Below, one piece after another: positions 31,958 to 41,869 of a DNA stretch of 64,000 bases. The stretch covers positions 1-64,000 of the forward strand of contig JAJECN010000036.1 of NCBI GenBank assembly GCA_022821965.1, in the 5' to 3' direction. A program made the position numbers and the translations under genes. The DNA is from Candidatus Poribacteria bacterium (lineage in GTDB: Bacteria; Poribacteria; WGA-4E; WGA-3G). The notes below the pieces were generated by a model. It did not search any database. It saw nothing but the letters and a program-made list of their open reading frames with translations, and had not been told where the DNA came from. The first letter of the stretch is position 1; every line of letters starts with the position of its first letter.

Positions 31958-34900
31958 CTATTGAGGAGGAAGGTTACCATCTAAATCTTGGAAGATTGGG
32001 GACAGGTAACTGGTATCATCATGGTCTGGAAAGAGGATATGCCACTTTTCTTCCAATTCCTGCTTACCTATACCACCTCTATAACGTAGTTTGACAAGAG
32101 GTGTTTTTGAGATAATAAAGGAATCCATTTGTACATGTTCGCTACGGAAACGTTTGTAAGAAAAATCACGTAGTCTTTTGAAAAGGTTAATTTTTGGATT
32201 GTGTTCGTTGATTGGTTCATGTATCAGACCGTGTGGTTCAATGAAGACAATACGTTGTCTTGCACCTTCAAGGATCCATAGGATAAAGTCCGGATAGAAG
32301 CCTTCGTTTTCGTAGAAACCTATTCCTTTACCGCGGCTTTGGTTGCGTAAGAGAAAAATCTCCTTTTTAGCAAGATCCTTGTGCGGTTGACGTACATAAG
32401 ATCGGAGATCTCCTACAAAATCTTCCTCGCTTTTTTCTAAAGCAGGTGGCGTTATACGTAGCGTTGAGTCTGCTCCGCCTATAGTCAGAAGCGGTTGGTA
32501 TAAGTGTCGATCATTATGGATGTTGGGAAGATCAGTTAGATCAGGTCCATATATTCTACCATCTTCTATTAGGTGTCTGATGATTGGTTCGAGTTCGTCG
32601 GACTTATCTCGGGGAATGGAAACTTTCCAATCTATGAAGTTGGAATTCTTTTCGTCTAACTTTTTTAAACGCACACCTTCATCATTCCAACGTTTCTGAA
32701 TGATACGGTAGAATTTAGTAATGTATTTACGGAGGAGTGTGAGCACCAATTCCTCTAACTGTTTAAGTTGCTCCAATGATTCCGGCTCAACTTCAGATTT
32801 ATGCATAACTTTGAGTTCATACAAAGGATTATCCGTATTGAGGATATCCCTGAGAATATCAGCATCAAAAACGAGGTTGTGATACCCTCTCTCTTGCTTA
32901 TACTCAACAAGCTGAAGATAGATTTTTTCCCAATCAACCAGATCTAAGTACTGCTCTTTAATTGAAGTTTCATTTGCCGCTTCCGCGCTTTCGTCTTGGA
33001 TACTGTCTGCTGAACTACTACCGATAATACTAACGGTTTGGGTTGTGTGAGTAACAATTATATCTTCACACGCCTCAAGCATTACACATTTTCCTTTTGC
33101 AGCTTTGTCATAAGATAGGACTTTGGGAACATAAAGCCGTTTCGCCAGGTAATCCGTGTTAGGTTTGATCGGTAATTCCAGTTGGATTGGATCTTCGTGT
33201 GGAACCCCTTCGCGCTTGAGGTATTTTTGGAAGTCTGTCATAAAATTAGCACGCACGGCGAAGATATTGAGCGTTTCCAAAAGTGGTAGGTTAGGCGGAT
33301 GATCGCCATCAAGTGCAGTGCTACGTTTGAGACTCATGTTTTTGCCGCGTAGACGGACACCACGACCAAACAGCTGGATAATCTGCGACCCTTCCTGTCT
33401 GCCGATATTGAGCAGTCCCATTGTGGTAACTCGCCAACTGTCCCATCCTTCAATAAACTTTTTCGCGCCGATGAGTATATTGATTGAACTTTCGGGTTTG
33501 TTGATGGCGTTAAAGAGACTTTCTGTTAACACATCTTCAGGGTCCATGATGATTCCCGCATCGTCATTTTGAACGAGTTTTTTGAATTTGGGCACATCAC
33601 CAATATTGATAACACCAAATTCTTTGCTACCATGGGTGGTTTTTAAGGCGATTTCCCCCTGTGCATTTCGGACATCACAAAGATGTAAAGCACCGCTTGA
33701 ATCGGTATGGAAAATTTCCTTGAGGATGTCGGTATAGATTTGTGATGCCGCTTCTGCCGTGTTTTTAAGGTAGGCGAGCCGGTTCTTAAAAACATCGTTG
33801 CCATTGACATCGGATAATCCCGATGCACCATTTAGAATATCTTCTATACCTTGAATTGCCCATTTCTCTTCATTTCTTAGGAACCGATGCAGAAAGCGGA
33901 TAACGTTAAGGACATCTGAGCGTTCTTTTCCTTTTTCTTTATAGACAACTTTGGCGTTGACTCTGCTACCAACAAATGTCCATAAGGGTAATTCTAAGCC
34001 GTAGGCACGCACAGCCTCTATATTTTCCTTGAAATAGCGTTTCTGTTGATAGAAGCTGAGGAGATTCGCTAAAAAAAGTATTTCGGTTTGGGTTTCGTTA
34101 TCGTGGCCAACGTTGATGATACGGAAGTCCTTCCCATATCCATCAGTGTAGAAATACCGATAGGAATAATCAAAGGCAATTGCTTTTCCGTATTCATCAA
34201 CAAGGTCATCATCTTTCGCAGCAGCTAGTGCTTGTCCAAAAGTTGCACTGTATTCAAAGGTAAAACCGCTTTCGGCGAGTCTTTTGCGACGAGTCCGCCA
34301 GACTGCATCCTCACTACGAGTGCCTTTATGCCCTTCATCAACGAAAACCAAGTTCCTGCCTTCACATGCCTCAATTGGAACACTTACGCCTTCCGCTGTC
34401 TTTTCATCAACTAACTTATAGTTGTCAATGACCCGCACTACATCGCGAGCGTATCCTGCTCGATTGGCTTCAATTTTGAAAGGTTCACACGGAATGCAGG
34501 ATTTATCCATTTCCTGCATGTGTTGCTCGCTTAACCCTTCATTCGGTGTAATCAGCACAACGTTGTCCAACCCTTCTTTGCTATAGTGCAAATACTGGTA
34601 ATAGTTGATGTGCATGATAAGAGTTTTACCAGCACCTGTTGCCATCCAGAAAGCGATTTTTTCAATATCTGTTTCTAAGAAAGGGGTATCCATCGCGTCC
34701 CCGGGTGCTCTTGCATCATTACGAGTTTGGACGAAATCATTAAGTTGGCGTAGGAATTCCGCCGGTCTGTTGAATTTCCAATCCAAGAATATCTCGGTAT
34801 AGAGGAGAGCAAGATATTGAAAATAGCGGAGGACAATTGGTTGTGTGCGTCTGTTGTTTATGGCGGATAAGTGGCGTTTGATATTGGCATCGTAGATTGG

Positions 34901-35125
34901 TAATGGATCCTCAATCTCATTTTTTAAATTTGGGCGGGACATAAGGAATTCGCAGATTGGTGAGTATCCACTTGGGGTGAATCCCTCGTCAACGTTTGCA
35001 ACATCACTAAGTAGGTCACGAGTAGTTTCATACCCGAATTGGTCATTTAGCCATCCATGTAGGGTGAGATGGTTGTTGAGTTCTTTCGTTTTCTTTTTGG
35101 GCATAGTGGTTTCTTTAGCGGACAT
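31958..35125 (-). CDS. Type III-like restriction enzyme, Res (helicase-nuclease) subunit
   Basis: This 1,055-residue SF2 helicase-nuclease is intact. Walker A WMATGAGKTLIMH lies near residues 158-170 and the DEAH-like box LVFVDEGHKG follows. QLFGRGVRLRG is motif VI. Near the C-terminus, GFYPDFILWIL then VFIEPHGL matches a PD-(D/E)xK-type nuclease, although the usual Lys after E-P is His here, so cleavage activity should be checked. The ATG follows the mod stop with no gap (TAAATG on the minus strand), a clear sign of translational coupling. The CBASS cassette begins about 50 bases beyond its end. It is not closely similar to the broken res gene at 0.2-2.3 kb. Confidence 0.88.
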   Translation of the reverse strand: MSAKETTMPKKKTKELNNHLTLHGWLNDQFGYETTRDLLSDVANVDEGFTPSGYSPICEFLMSRPNLKNEIEDPLPIYDANIKRHLSAINNRRTQPIVLRYFQYLALLYTEIFLDWKFNRPAEFLRQLNDFVQTRNDARAPGDAMDTPFLETDIEKIAFWMATGAGKTLIMHINYYQYLHYSKEGLDNVVLITPNEGLSEQHMQEMDKSCIPCEPFKIEANRAGYARDVVRVIDNYKLVDEKTAEGVSVPIEACEGRNLVFVDEGHKGTRSEDAVWRTRRKRLAESGFTFEYSATFGQALAAAKDDDLVDEYGKAIAFDYSYRYFYTDGYGKDFRIINVGHDNETQTEILFLANLLSFYQQKRYFKENIEAVRAYGLELPLWTFVGSRVNAKVVYKEKGKERSDVLNVIRFLHRFLRNEEKWAIQGIEDILNGASGLSDVNGNDVFKNRLAYLKNTAEAASQIYTDILKEIFHTDSSGALHLCDVRNAQGEIALKTTHGSKEFGVINIGDVPKFKKLVQNDDAGIIMDPEDVLTESLFNAINKPESSINILIGAKKFIEGWDSWRVTTMGLLNIGRQEGSQIIQLFGRGVRLRGKNMSLKRSTALDGDHPPNLPLLETLNIFAVRANFMTDFQKYLKREGVPHEDPIQLELPIKPNTDYLAKRLYVPKVLSYDKAAKGKCVMLEACEDIIVTHTTQTVSIIGSSSADSIQDESAEAANETSIKEQYLDLVDWEKIYLQLVEYKQERGYHNLVFDADILRDILNTDNPLYELKVMHKSEVEPESLEQLKQLEELVLTLLRKYITKFYRIIQKRWNDEGVRLKKLDEKNSNFIDWKVSIPRDKSDELEPIIRHLIEDGRIYGPDLTDLPNIHNDRHLYQPLLTIGGADSTLRITPPALEKSEEDFVGDLRSYVRQPHKDLAKKEIFLLRNQSRGKGIGFYENEGFYPDFILWILEGARQRIVFIEPHGLIHEPINEHNPKINLFKRLRDFSYKRFRSEHVQMDSFIISKTPLVKLRYRGGIGKQELEEKWHILFPDHDDTSYLSPIFQDLDGNLPPQ

Positions 35126-38100
35126 TTACTGAGGAAACATCAATTGTTTGAATAATGGATCTAAGGATTTAGCTTTTGGAATGTTACTGTCTTTATTAAC
35201 ATATACTTCTGCTGCATCTTCTATTAGTTTATGCTCATGAACGAAATTGTAATCACGTTCGTAGTCTTCTTGTTTCCAGTCTGCGGTTTCACGCCAGATA
35301 ATGACAACCGATTTTTGCCCGACTGTGCCTTTGTAGATGAGGTAACGTCTATCATCGTCGTGCAGGCATCGACGCGTCTGAACTGATAAGCCGAGAAGGT
35401 AGTTGAAGGTTTCAGGTAGGTCTATGGTCTGTATTTGTGTCTGCATATTTTTGACGATATTAAGTTGATAACTGAAAGGATTTTGGAACTTGAATGTGTT
35501 TAGGAGCGTTGGGCTTTCCCTTGTATCGCTCTCCAACATATAACTCAATGGGTGTTCATCAAGTAATAGATTCTTACCTTCGGTTTTGTCGAGTTCTATA
35601 TTGTTGAGGGCATCTTCATAGGATTCAATGCGTTGGTATTTGATAATGTGAGAGAGACGACTTTCACGAGATATTGGTTTTGCCTCTTTCCATTTTTCGG
35701 CATAGATTGCCTTCAGAACTCGAGGTTTTAGGACGGTGTTAAAATGATGTCCCATCTCAATAAGGATGTATTTGCGCTTTCCTCCGTCTTGGCGATTGAG
35801 GTTAATGGCAGCGTGGGCAGTCGTTCCAGAACCTGCAAAGTAATCCAGCACAGTATCGTTTTTACCAAAAGAGGAAACACGAAGGCAATCTTCAACGAGA
35901 TGGATAGACTTGGGAAACGGAAATGCCAACGCGTCACCTAGCATATTTTTTAATAAACCGGTTCCGTAGGTCGTTGCTGAGTATTTTGCTTTGTCCGTGT
36001 CATCATTCTTGCAATTGTCGACTTGATCTTCATCCTCTGCATATTCTATTTTACCCCACCATGTTGTTGGCAATGTTCCTTCTTCGTTTAAAAAGCGTTT
36101 GAAACGGATTGAAATATTGTCATTATTGTCTGTTTTTGAAGATATTTCAGATAATGCTAGTTTTTCTTTGAGTGTTTTAACTTCAAAGTTCCATGTCATC
36201 TCTTCACCATTTTCGTTGATTGGCCAAATCTCTTTTTCACCAGGGCGCGCTGTCTCTTCAAGAGACCATTCTCGTGATGTGCTACTCCAATCCATTTTGG
36301 GAATTCGAATATGATTATCCTTGACAAAAATTGGATAAAACAAGCGCGGTCTAGCAATTCGTCGGGCATTAGGTCCGCCAGATTTTCTGAGAGATCTCCA
36401 TTGGAAACGATGTCCATTTTTATCAACGTGTTTATAGTTTTCGAGCTGTCTTTTTGTCCATTCTAGGCGACTAATTTTTGAAGCTTCGCTTATTCCAAAG
36501 AACATTGCGTATTCATGGGCAGGAGCAAAGCCTCTTGGTCTTTTACGACCTCCTGGGTTGGAACAGACCGAGACAATTCCGAGCTCGTTTTTTTTCCTAA
36601 ATAGGTGTTGGAGAAGATATCGGAGGTTGGAAGCCTCAACGTCATCAATGGCGGCACAGAAAATACTATTGCCCGCCAGCAATTCACGTGAGGTTGAGAT
36701 TCTATCTGCCATTAACGACATCCATGATGAATCCTTATAGTTATTCTTATATAGAATTGCAGAGGCATCGGTATTATAAGGCGGATCGATATAGATGGTT
36801 TTTAGGGATTCACGGTATTTCTCTTTCAACAAATTTAATCCTTGAAAGTTTTCTCCGTGAATAAAAATGCCATCTATTTCATTGTCTAAATCATGGAAAC
36901 ATGCTAGGAGGCGATCTTTGAAATCTGAATCAAAGTGGCAAGTATCCAGGACGAGATTTGGATTTTCTTTTAAGAAGTTAACAGAAAGTGGTTCCGTGTA
37001 GTCGGCACCTATGAGATTACTGTCTATTTCGTGAATAGCAAAAAGGTTTTTCCATTCATTGAGTTGATCCGTGTTCTGCGTGATTTCAGGGTAAAATTCT
37101 TCTGGAACGCGGTCAAGCGTGAGGCAATAGTTAGTAGAGAGAACAAACTTCTTTTTCAGCCAGAGACGTTTTTGGAACTCCTCAATGTGTACCAAAAAGT
37201 CAATAATTTTAGAAACTATGGAATTCACGAGTTTACTTGTTTCAATCCAATTTACTCTCTTTAAGCTATCCTCTTGAAAATTAGCATCATTAAAAATGAG
37301 TGAGGACAGCGGCATCACTTCGTTTTTGATGTAGACATCCAGTTCGCGGTTGAGAAATTGCTTAAGGTCTTTGTGAATGAAGAAGTCTGCGGTGTTGCGG
37401 ACTGTGTAGCGTTCAAAGTGTTTTTCAAGTATAGTTTTTGTGCCTATAGGTCGGTCTAATGCAGCATGAACTTTAAAATTGTTGCTAAACTGTTTTAATA
37501 TTCGCTTTCTCGATTTTACATTTATTTTATTTTGGATTTTGTCCTGTTGGGTTCGTTTGCCGTAGAGAGATTTCTCGTCATCAGTGAGTGGACGGTATTC
37601 AAATGGAATGCAAACCTCGCAGGTTTCTGAATTATACTTTGTTTCTACAGATAGGGGAATAAAGAAACGTTTCACACCTTGGACATTGTCTTTTTCAATA
37701 TCTACATCGCGGAGGTCAAAGATAACAGTAATACCTTGAGATTCAAATCTATAGGTAGGAAAATGCTCGCTGCTCTTGACGTAATACTGGTCGCGGTTTG
37801 CCCAGTGGAGATAGACCTCTTCACCGTTGTATGGAACAGCGTAGCGTTCCGTTTGGGAATAGCGTCTGCGCGGAATGAAGTCGCCGTTTTCGTAGTAGCG
37901 GGAGAAGAAGGTATAGAGATGGTTATAGACAGTATCTTCGCGTTGGTTGCGAGTTTGTGTTTCACCGCGTTTTTCTTTTGCTTCAAGGAATTTCTTGACC
38001 ACGGGAACCTGTGCAAACGCCTCGTTGATCGGGTTGTCATTTGCATCTAACATTCCGTCGGGGATCTGCTCTCGTAAAAATTCGATTTCTTTTCCCGCTG

Positions 38101-38293
38101 TATCTGCTTCGTCGTTTTCGTTGAGGGCCTCCTTGACGATGGTAGGAAGTTTCTCATCAATGAAGTTTTGAATCTGGTCGCGTCGATAGTTGATGATGCG
38201 GTAGATACCGAAGTCGAGGTCGGCGGCATCTGCGCGGAAGAGTTTTTGGAGGAGATTCTGTAATTTTTGTAAGGATTCTTGCATATTTTTCAA
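35126..38293 (-). CDS. Type III-like adenine DNA methyltransferase, Mod subunit
   Basis: This 1,055-residue methyltransferase modifies adenine in the recognition site to protect host DNA. Motif IV DPPYNTDAS (near residue 500) precedes motif I-type FAGSGTTAHAA (near 820), the beta-class order of type III Mod proteins. It is much longer than classical Mod (about 650). An N-terminal 450 residues of unknown fold (DADLDFGIYRIINYRRDQI-like start) precede the catalytic core, and a 180-residue region follows it. These extra parts are typical of large Mod proteins paired with a helicase and probably hold target recognition. res follows immediately. The system is likely a restriction-modification unit of the local defence island. 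Confidence 0.88.
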   Translation of the reverse strand: MKNMQESLQKLQNLLQKLFRADAADLDFGIYRIINYRRDQIQNFIDEKLPTIVKEALNENDEADTAGKEIEFLREQIPDGMLDANDNPINEAFAQVPVVKKFLEAKEKRGETQTRNQREDTVYNHLYTFFSRYYENGDFIPRRRYSQTERYAVPYNGEEVYLHWANRDQYYVKSSEHFPTYRFESQGITVIFDLRDVDIEKDNVQGVKRFFIPLSVETKYNSETCEVCIPFEYRPLTDDEKSLYGKRTQQDKIQNKINVKSRKRILKQFSNNFKVHAALDRPIGTKTILEKHFERYTVRNTADFFIHKDLKQFLNRELDVYIKNEVMPLSSLIFNDANFQEDSLKRVNWIETSKLVNSIVSKIIDFLVHIEEFQKRLWLKKKFVLSTNYCLTLDRVPEEFYPEITQNTDQLNEWKNLFAIHEIDSNLIGADYTEPLSVNFLKENPNLVLDTCHFDSDFKDRLLACFHDLDNEIDGIFIHGENFQGLNLLKEKYRESLKTIYIDPPYNTDASAILYKNNYKDSSWMSLMADRISTSRELLAGNSIFCAAIDDVEASNLRYLLQHLFRKKNELGIVSVCSNPGGRKRPRGFAPAHEYAMFFGISEASKISRLEWTKRQLENYKHVDKNGHRFQWRSLRKSGGPNARRIARPRLFYPIFVKDNHIRIPKMDWSSTSREWSLEETARPGEKEIWPINENGEEMTWNFEVKTLKEKLALSEISSKTDNNDNISIRFKRFLNEEGTLPTTWWGKIEYAEDEDQVDNCKNDDTDKAKYSATTYGTGLLKNMLGDALAFPFPKSIHLVEDCLRVSSFGKNDTVLDYFAGSGTTAHAAINLNRQDGGKRKYILIEMGHHFNTVLKPRVLKAIYAEKWKEAKPISRESRLSHIIKYQRIESYEDALNNIELDKTEGKNLLLDEHPLSYMLESDTRESPTLLNTFKFQNPFSYQLNIVKNMQTQIQTIDLPETFNYLLGLSVQTRRCLHDDDRRYLIYKGTVGQKSVVIIWRETADWKQEDYERDYNFVHEHKLIEDAAEVYVNKDSNIPKAKSLDPLFKQLMFPQ

Positions 38294-38384
38294 TCTTGTT
38301 GTCTGAGAATGGTGGTTTTGGATTGTATTTTAATTATGCCCTGATTCTTGTAAAATACCAAAGAACTGAATAGTGTAGACACAT

Positions 38385-38837
38385 TCAGTTTTCATTGCGA
38401 GCGTTTATTTCCATTAGTTTTTCACGTGCCAAAATTTCAAAGACTGGCATCACTCTTTCGACGAGTTCGGAGTGTCGTCCGGACAAACGATCGTGTGCTG
38501 TCTGGAGTGCCTTGTGTTCTCTGGTAAGGGCATCGAGCCCAGCTCGGAGCGTCGCGTTTTCCTCTTTCAAGATTTCTTGTTCTTGCTGTAGGGCGTTATA
38601 CCGCTGGTCAGCAGCACTTTGGAAGTTGCTAAACTCTTCCTGTAGGTTTCCGTGTTCTTCGTGCAGGGCGTTATACCGCTGGTCAGCAGCACTTTGAAGG
38701 TCAATAAGTTCCTGTTGAAGTGCGTTGTATCGTTTGTCTTCGCGCTTTTTGACGATCCATCCAGTAGCCAGGGCAATTACGCCGAAACTAAATATCCCTA
38801 TATCTATGAGACTGATTGTAGCCCAACTGAAATCCAT
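38385..38837 (-). CDS. Membrane-anchored coiled-coil protein with internal repeats
   Basis: This 150-residue protein has one N-terminal transmembrane helix (about residues 8-28, IDIGIFSFGVIALATGWIV), a basic KKRED and then almost pure coiled coil. Two copies of SAADQRYNALxxE (near 50 and 80) and a third related RYNALQQE (near 37) form a roughly 30-residue repeat visible at DNA level too. It has no enzyme motif and I recognise no family. It sits between the mod gene (91 bases) and the Uma2 gene. It may be a spacer or membrane tether in the defence island, but no function can be claimed. Repeat number probably varies between strains. Confidence 0.65.
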   Translation of the reverse strand: MDFSWATISLIDIGIFSFGVIALATGWIVKKREDKRYNALQQELIDLQSAADQRYNALHEEHGNLQEEFSNFQSAADQRYNALQQEQEILKEENATLRAGLDALTREHKALQTAHDRLSGRHSELVERVMPVFEILAREKLMEINARNEN

Positions 38838-39020
38838 TTCATTTTCCCCGTTGCTTTATCGTTCCCCTAGCTTCTATGATTGTGCGCTGGCAATCATGGT
38901 TGTGCTAATTTGAATTAAGTCTAACATTTTCAAGCACGACTGTCAAGAAAAATTGTGGATACCCAGAGGCGAGATTAGGAAACCTCACCAGCACGGAAGG
39001 GACATCTTTAGATATTGGTG

Positions 39021-39611
39021 CTACTCAGGAAATGGAACGCTTTCGTATATCTCTTGGAGGGGCAATTCACATTGGATGGAAGTGAGTGGAAGGTGTTGCT
39101 CAAGTTCTTGAAAATCGGTGAGAATCCACTGTGCTGCGTGTCGGACGTAGTGATCAACGCGCACCTTGTCTTGGGAGACGAGGACATATTCTTGCAAGGA
39201 TGTGAGTTGTCGGTAGTGTGCAAATTTGTCGCCTCTGTCGTAAGCCTCTGTTGACGGAGAAAGCACCTCTACGACGACAATCGGGTTGAGGAGTGTATCA
39301 AAAACATCGTCTTCAAAACGGGGTTCTTCACAAACGACACCGACATCAGGATAAAAATAGGAATTTGCTGAGGGGATACTGACACGCATTTCGTTGGCGA
39401 ATACGAAGCATCCCCTGTTTCTCAAGCGGGTGTAAAGTCCAGCGACAATGTTGCCTGTAATAAGATTGTGTGAAAGGTTAGAACTGGATCTTCCAATTAT
39501 TTTACCGTTCATGTACTCGCTTCTAACTGTCTCAGCATCAGGGATTGCCTTGCGTTCTAAAGTGATGTATTCTTCCGGTGTGAAATATGCCTGGGATATC
39601 CTCATCGTCAT
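39021..39611 (-). CDS. Uma2-family (DUF820) putative nuclease
   Basis: This 196-residue Uma2 protein belongs to an expanded family with a PD-(D/E)xK-like fold, common in cyanobacteria and other environmental bacteria. Visible blocks are FTPEEYITLERKA at the N-terminus, HNLITGNIVAGL, YPDVGVVCEEP, VVEVLSPSTEAYDRGDKFAHY and EYVLVSQDKVRVDHY, in normal order and length. The Asp of YPD and the Glu of VEVLSPS are the probable metal ligands. The biological role of the family is unproven. A close paralogue lies at 54692-55279. It follows fic by 27 bases on the same strand, inside the defence island. Confidence 0.88.
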   Translation of the reverse strand: MTMRISQAYFTPEEYITLERKAIPDAETVRSEYMNGKIIGRSSSNLSHNLITGNIVAGLYTRLRNRGCFVFANEMRVSIPSANSYFYPDVGVVCEEPRFEDDVFDTLLNPIVVVEVLSPSTEAYDRGDKFAHYRQLTSLQEYVLVSQDKVRVDHYVRHAAQWILTDFQELEQHLPLTSIQCELPLQEIYESVPFPE

Positions 39612-39638
39612 AATTTCCTCATTTTCGCGTCGAATTCG

Positions 39639-40766
39639 CTAACTTCTAAAGAGGTTCAGATATTTCTCCAAGACAAAGAGGCGGTTGCGGGAGAATCCTG
39701 TGGTTTCCTTGAGTATGTCCAATTCTGTCAGGGATTTTAGGAGCAAACTTGCACTGGAAAAAGCCATTCCTAATTCTTCTGTAGTCCAATTTGCGTTGAC
39801 TATTGGCTGGGCGAACATGGATTGAAGTAATTTATGTGCATTCTTCGCTCTGGAACCAAGCGTTAGGATCCTTTCCTCATATTCTTGGCGAAGCGAAATA
39901 ATTTCTCGGAATATCTCAATTCCATGCCGTGCAGCGTCAGCGATGCCGCTTAAGAAAAACGTAATCCACTGCTCTAAGTCATTTGATGTACGAACTATAG
40001 AGAGCGAGTCATAGTAGGAAGCCCTATGTCTTTCAAAAAAGGTAGACATATAGAGGACCGGCTTTTGCAATATCTGTGCATCAAGAAGCTGCAAGACAAT
40101 TAACAACCTTCCACATCTTCCATTCCCATCTAAGAAAGGATGAATGGTTTCAAACTGATAATGGGTGATCGCAATTTTGATGAGTTGGGGAATCTGTAGT
40201 GATGGATTGTGCCAGAATTTTTCCAGATCGCTTAAAAGATCCGGAAGTTCTCCAGCAGAGGGTGGCACGAAAAAAGCATCAGCGAGCGAGGAACCACCAA
40301 TCCAGTTTTGACTTTTACGAATTTCTCCTGGGGCCCTGTGTTGCCCGCGAACACCGGAAAGCAATATCTTGTGTGCCTCCTTTAAGAGTCGCATACACAG
40401 CGGAAGTTCGGGCAGTTTGGCTATTGCGAAGTTCATCGCTTTGATATAATTCTGGACTTCATCCCAATCATCACGTTTTTCTGGTTCAATTTCCTCCTGG
40501 GGTAGTAAAACATCATCAAGTTCGGTTCTGGTTCCTTCAATCAGATTGGAATCCCTCGCTTCTTTTACAATCTTCATTCGGATAAAAAAATCAACATCGG
40601 GTATGAGTTCCGCGTAAGCGTTTAATTCACCTAAGAGCCCTCTGGCTTGTTCTATCAGAACATCTATCTGCGGATTATCCCAGATAAAACGGTTATTTAC
40701 AAAGGAGGGTGTAAAACTTCTATATTCTTGTTGTTGCTTGTATTCGCCTGCCACGAATTTTTTCAT
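39639..40766 (-). CDS. Fic-domain AMPylating enzyme with built-in inhibitory helix
   Basis: Fic proteins usually transfer AMP to a hydroxyl of a target protein. The 375-residue protein has an N-terminal Fic_N-type region with SNLIEGT, which fits the inhibitory (S/T)xxxE(G/N) motif of class II Fic proteins. The catalytic loop is HPFLDGNGRCGR, fully consistent with an active enzyme. A C-terminal winged-helix-like segment (about 305-375) ends the chain. The self-inhibited layout means no separate antitoxin is needed. The gene is flanked by Uma2 and MoxR genes. An 11-bp inverted repeat lies 55 bases before its start, so self-regulation through the winged helix is possible. The target is unknown. 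Confidence 0.9.
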   Translation of the reverse strand: MKKFVAGEYKQQQEYRSFTPSFVNNRFIWDNPQIDVLIEQARGLLGELNAYAELIPDVDFFIRMKIVKEARDSNLIEGTRTELDDVLLPQEEIEPEKRDDWDEVQNYIKAMNFAIAKLPELPLCMRLLKEAHKILLSGVRGQHRAPGEIRKSQNWIGGSSLADAFFVPPSAGELPDLLSDLEKFWHNPSLQIPQLIKIAITHYQFETIHPFLDGNGRCGRLLIVLQLLDAQILQKPVLYMSTFFERHRASYYDSLSIVRTSNDLEQWITFFLSGIADAARHGIEIFREIISLRQEYEERILTLGSRAKNAHKLLQSMFAQPIVNANWTTEELGMAFSSASLLLKSLTELDILKETTGFSRNRLFVLEKYLNLFRS

Positions 40767-40820
40767 ATTATGATTCCCTCAATTTTCGTAATATGGAACC
40801 CTATATTTTGATTTTTAGAC

Positions 40821-40856
40821 ATTTTTCATAACATAAAATTCTATATTATGAAAAAT
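40821..40856. promoter_or_regulatory. AT-rich inverted repeat upstream of fic
   Basis: ATTTTTCATAA (40821-40831) and TTATGAAAAAT (40846-40856): perfect 11-bp arms with a 14-base spacer. A related CCTATATT-containing stretch lies about 40 bases closer to fic. It is an operator-like site for the fic promoter. Confidence 0.45.
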
Positions 40857-40873
40857 AATAATATAGCACGATT

Positions 40874-41857
40874 CTATCTCTCCGAAAGCACATTACGAAC
40901 TTCGTTGACAATGGTGTCGGGTTCGATGCCTTCGCCTTGTCCCTCGAAGTTGAGGAGGATGCGGTGGCGGAGTGCGGGAAGCAGCACGGTGTCGAGATCC
41001 GAGAAGGCGACGTTGTAACGCTCGTCAAGGAGGGCGTTGATTTTAGCGGTGAGGGCTATGGCTTGGACACTCCGAATACCAGCACCGAGATGAACGTATT
41101 GTTTGACGATCTCCGGTGCGTCCTCAGAATCTGGGTGTGTCGCACGGACGAGTCGGATAATATGGCGTTCGACATGCTCGGCAATGGGCACTTGCGGGAC
41201 AAGTCGGCGCATCTGGTTGAGTGTCTCAGCATTTGTGACCTTGTTGATGGTGATGTCAGCACCGGATGTGGTGCGGCGTAGAATTTCGACGATCTCGTCT
41301 TCGCTCGGAAAGTCGATAAGGAGTTTGAATAAAAACCGATCCAGTTGCGCTTCTGGAAGCGGATAGGTGCCCTCCATTTCCAGCGGGTTTTGTGTTGCGA
41401 GGACGCAAAAAGGTTCCTCTAACGTGTGGCTGGTGCGTCCGACGGTGACGGTGCGCTCTTGCATCGCCTCAAGAAGGGCGGATTGTGTGCGTGGTGTGGC
41501 GCGGTTGATCTCGTCGGCGAGGATGAGTTGGGAGAAAATGGGTCCCTGTTGGAATTCAAACTGCCTCTTTCCGTGTTCATCCTCAATGAGAAGTGTAGTA
41601 CCTGTGATGTCGGAGGGCATCATATCCGGTGTGAATTGGATGCGCTTGAAGGAGAGATCCAATGCTTCGCTGAGAGTATAAATCAGCTGCGTTTTGCCTA
41701 AACCGGGGATACCTTCAAGGAGTGCGTGTCCATTGGCGAGCAAGCAGAAGAGAACACCTTCGATAATCGCGTCTTGACCGACGATACGTTTTTGGACTTC
41801 GGTCTTGACATTGTAAAAGGTTTCTCGGAATTGCTGGATTTGGGTTTCTAAGTTCAT
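40874..41857 (-). CDS. MoxR-family AAA+ ATPase
   Basis: MoxR ATPases act as chaperone-like remodellers, usually with a von Willebrand A-domain partner. The 327-residue protein has Walker A EGIPGLGKTQL near residues 45-55, Walker B LILADEINRATPRTQSALLEAMQE, sensor-like ATQNPLEMEGTYPLPEAQLDRF and a C-terminal lid. The length is normal. The usual downstream DUF58/VWA genes are missing; fic follows 107 bases later instead. It may therefore serve a partner encoded elsewhere, or the classical operon has been broken by island insertion. No Shine-Dalgarno is visible before the ATG. A palindromic repeat lies just upstream. Confidence 0.9.
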   Translation of the reverse strand: MNLETQIQQFRETFYNVKTEVQKRIVGQDAIIEGVLFCLLANGHALLEGIPGLGKTQLIYTLSEALDLSFKRIQFTPDMMPSDITGTTLLIEDEHGKRQFEFQQGPIFSQLILADEINRATPRTQSALLEAMQERTVTVGRTSHTLEEPFCVLATQNPLEMEGTYPLPEAQLDRFLFKLLIDFPSEDEIVEILRRTTSGADITINKVTNAETLNQMRRLVPQVPIAEHVERHIIRLVRATHPDSEDAPEIVKQYVHLGAGIRSVQAIALTAKINALLDERYNVAFSDLDTVLLPALRHRILLNFEGQGEGIEPDTIVNEVRNVLSER

Positions 41858-41869
41858 CTTTGGAGGAGT

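Noticed and set aside
38385-38837. Internal repeats read as a CRISPR array
   Set aside because: Only two to three repeats of about 30 codons inside one coiled-coil gene, with no spacers.
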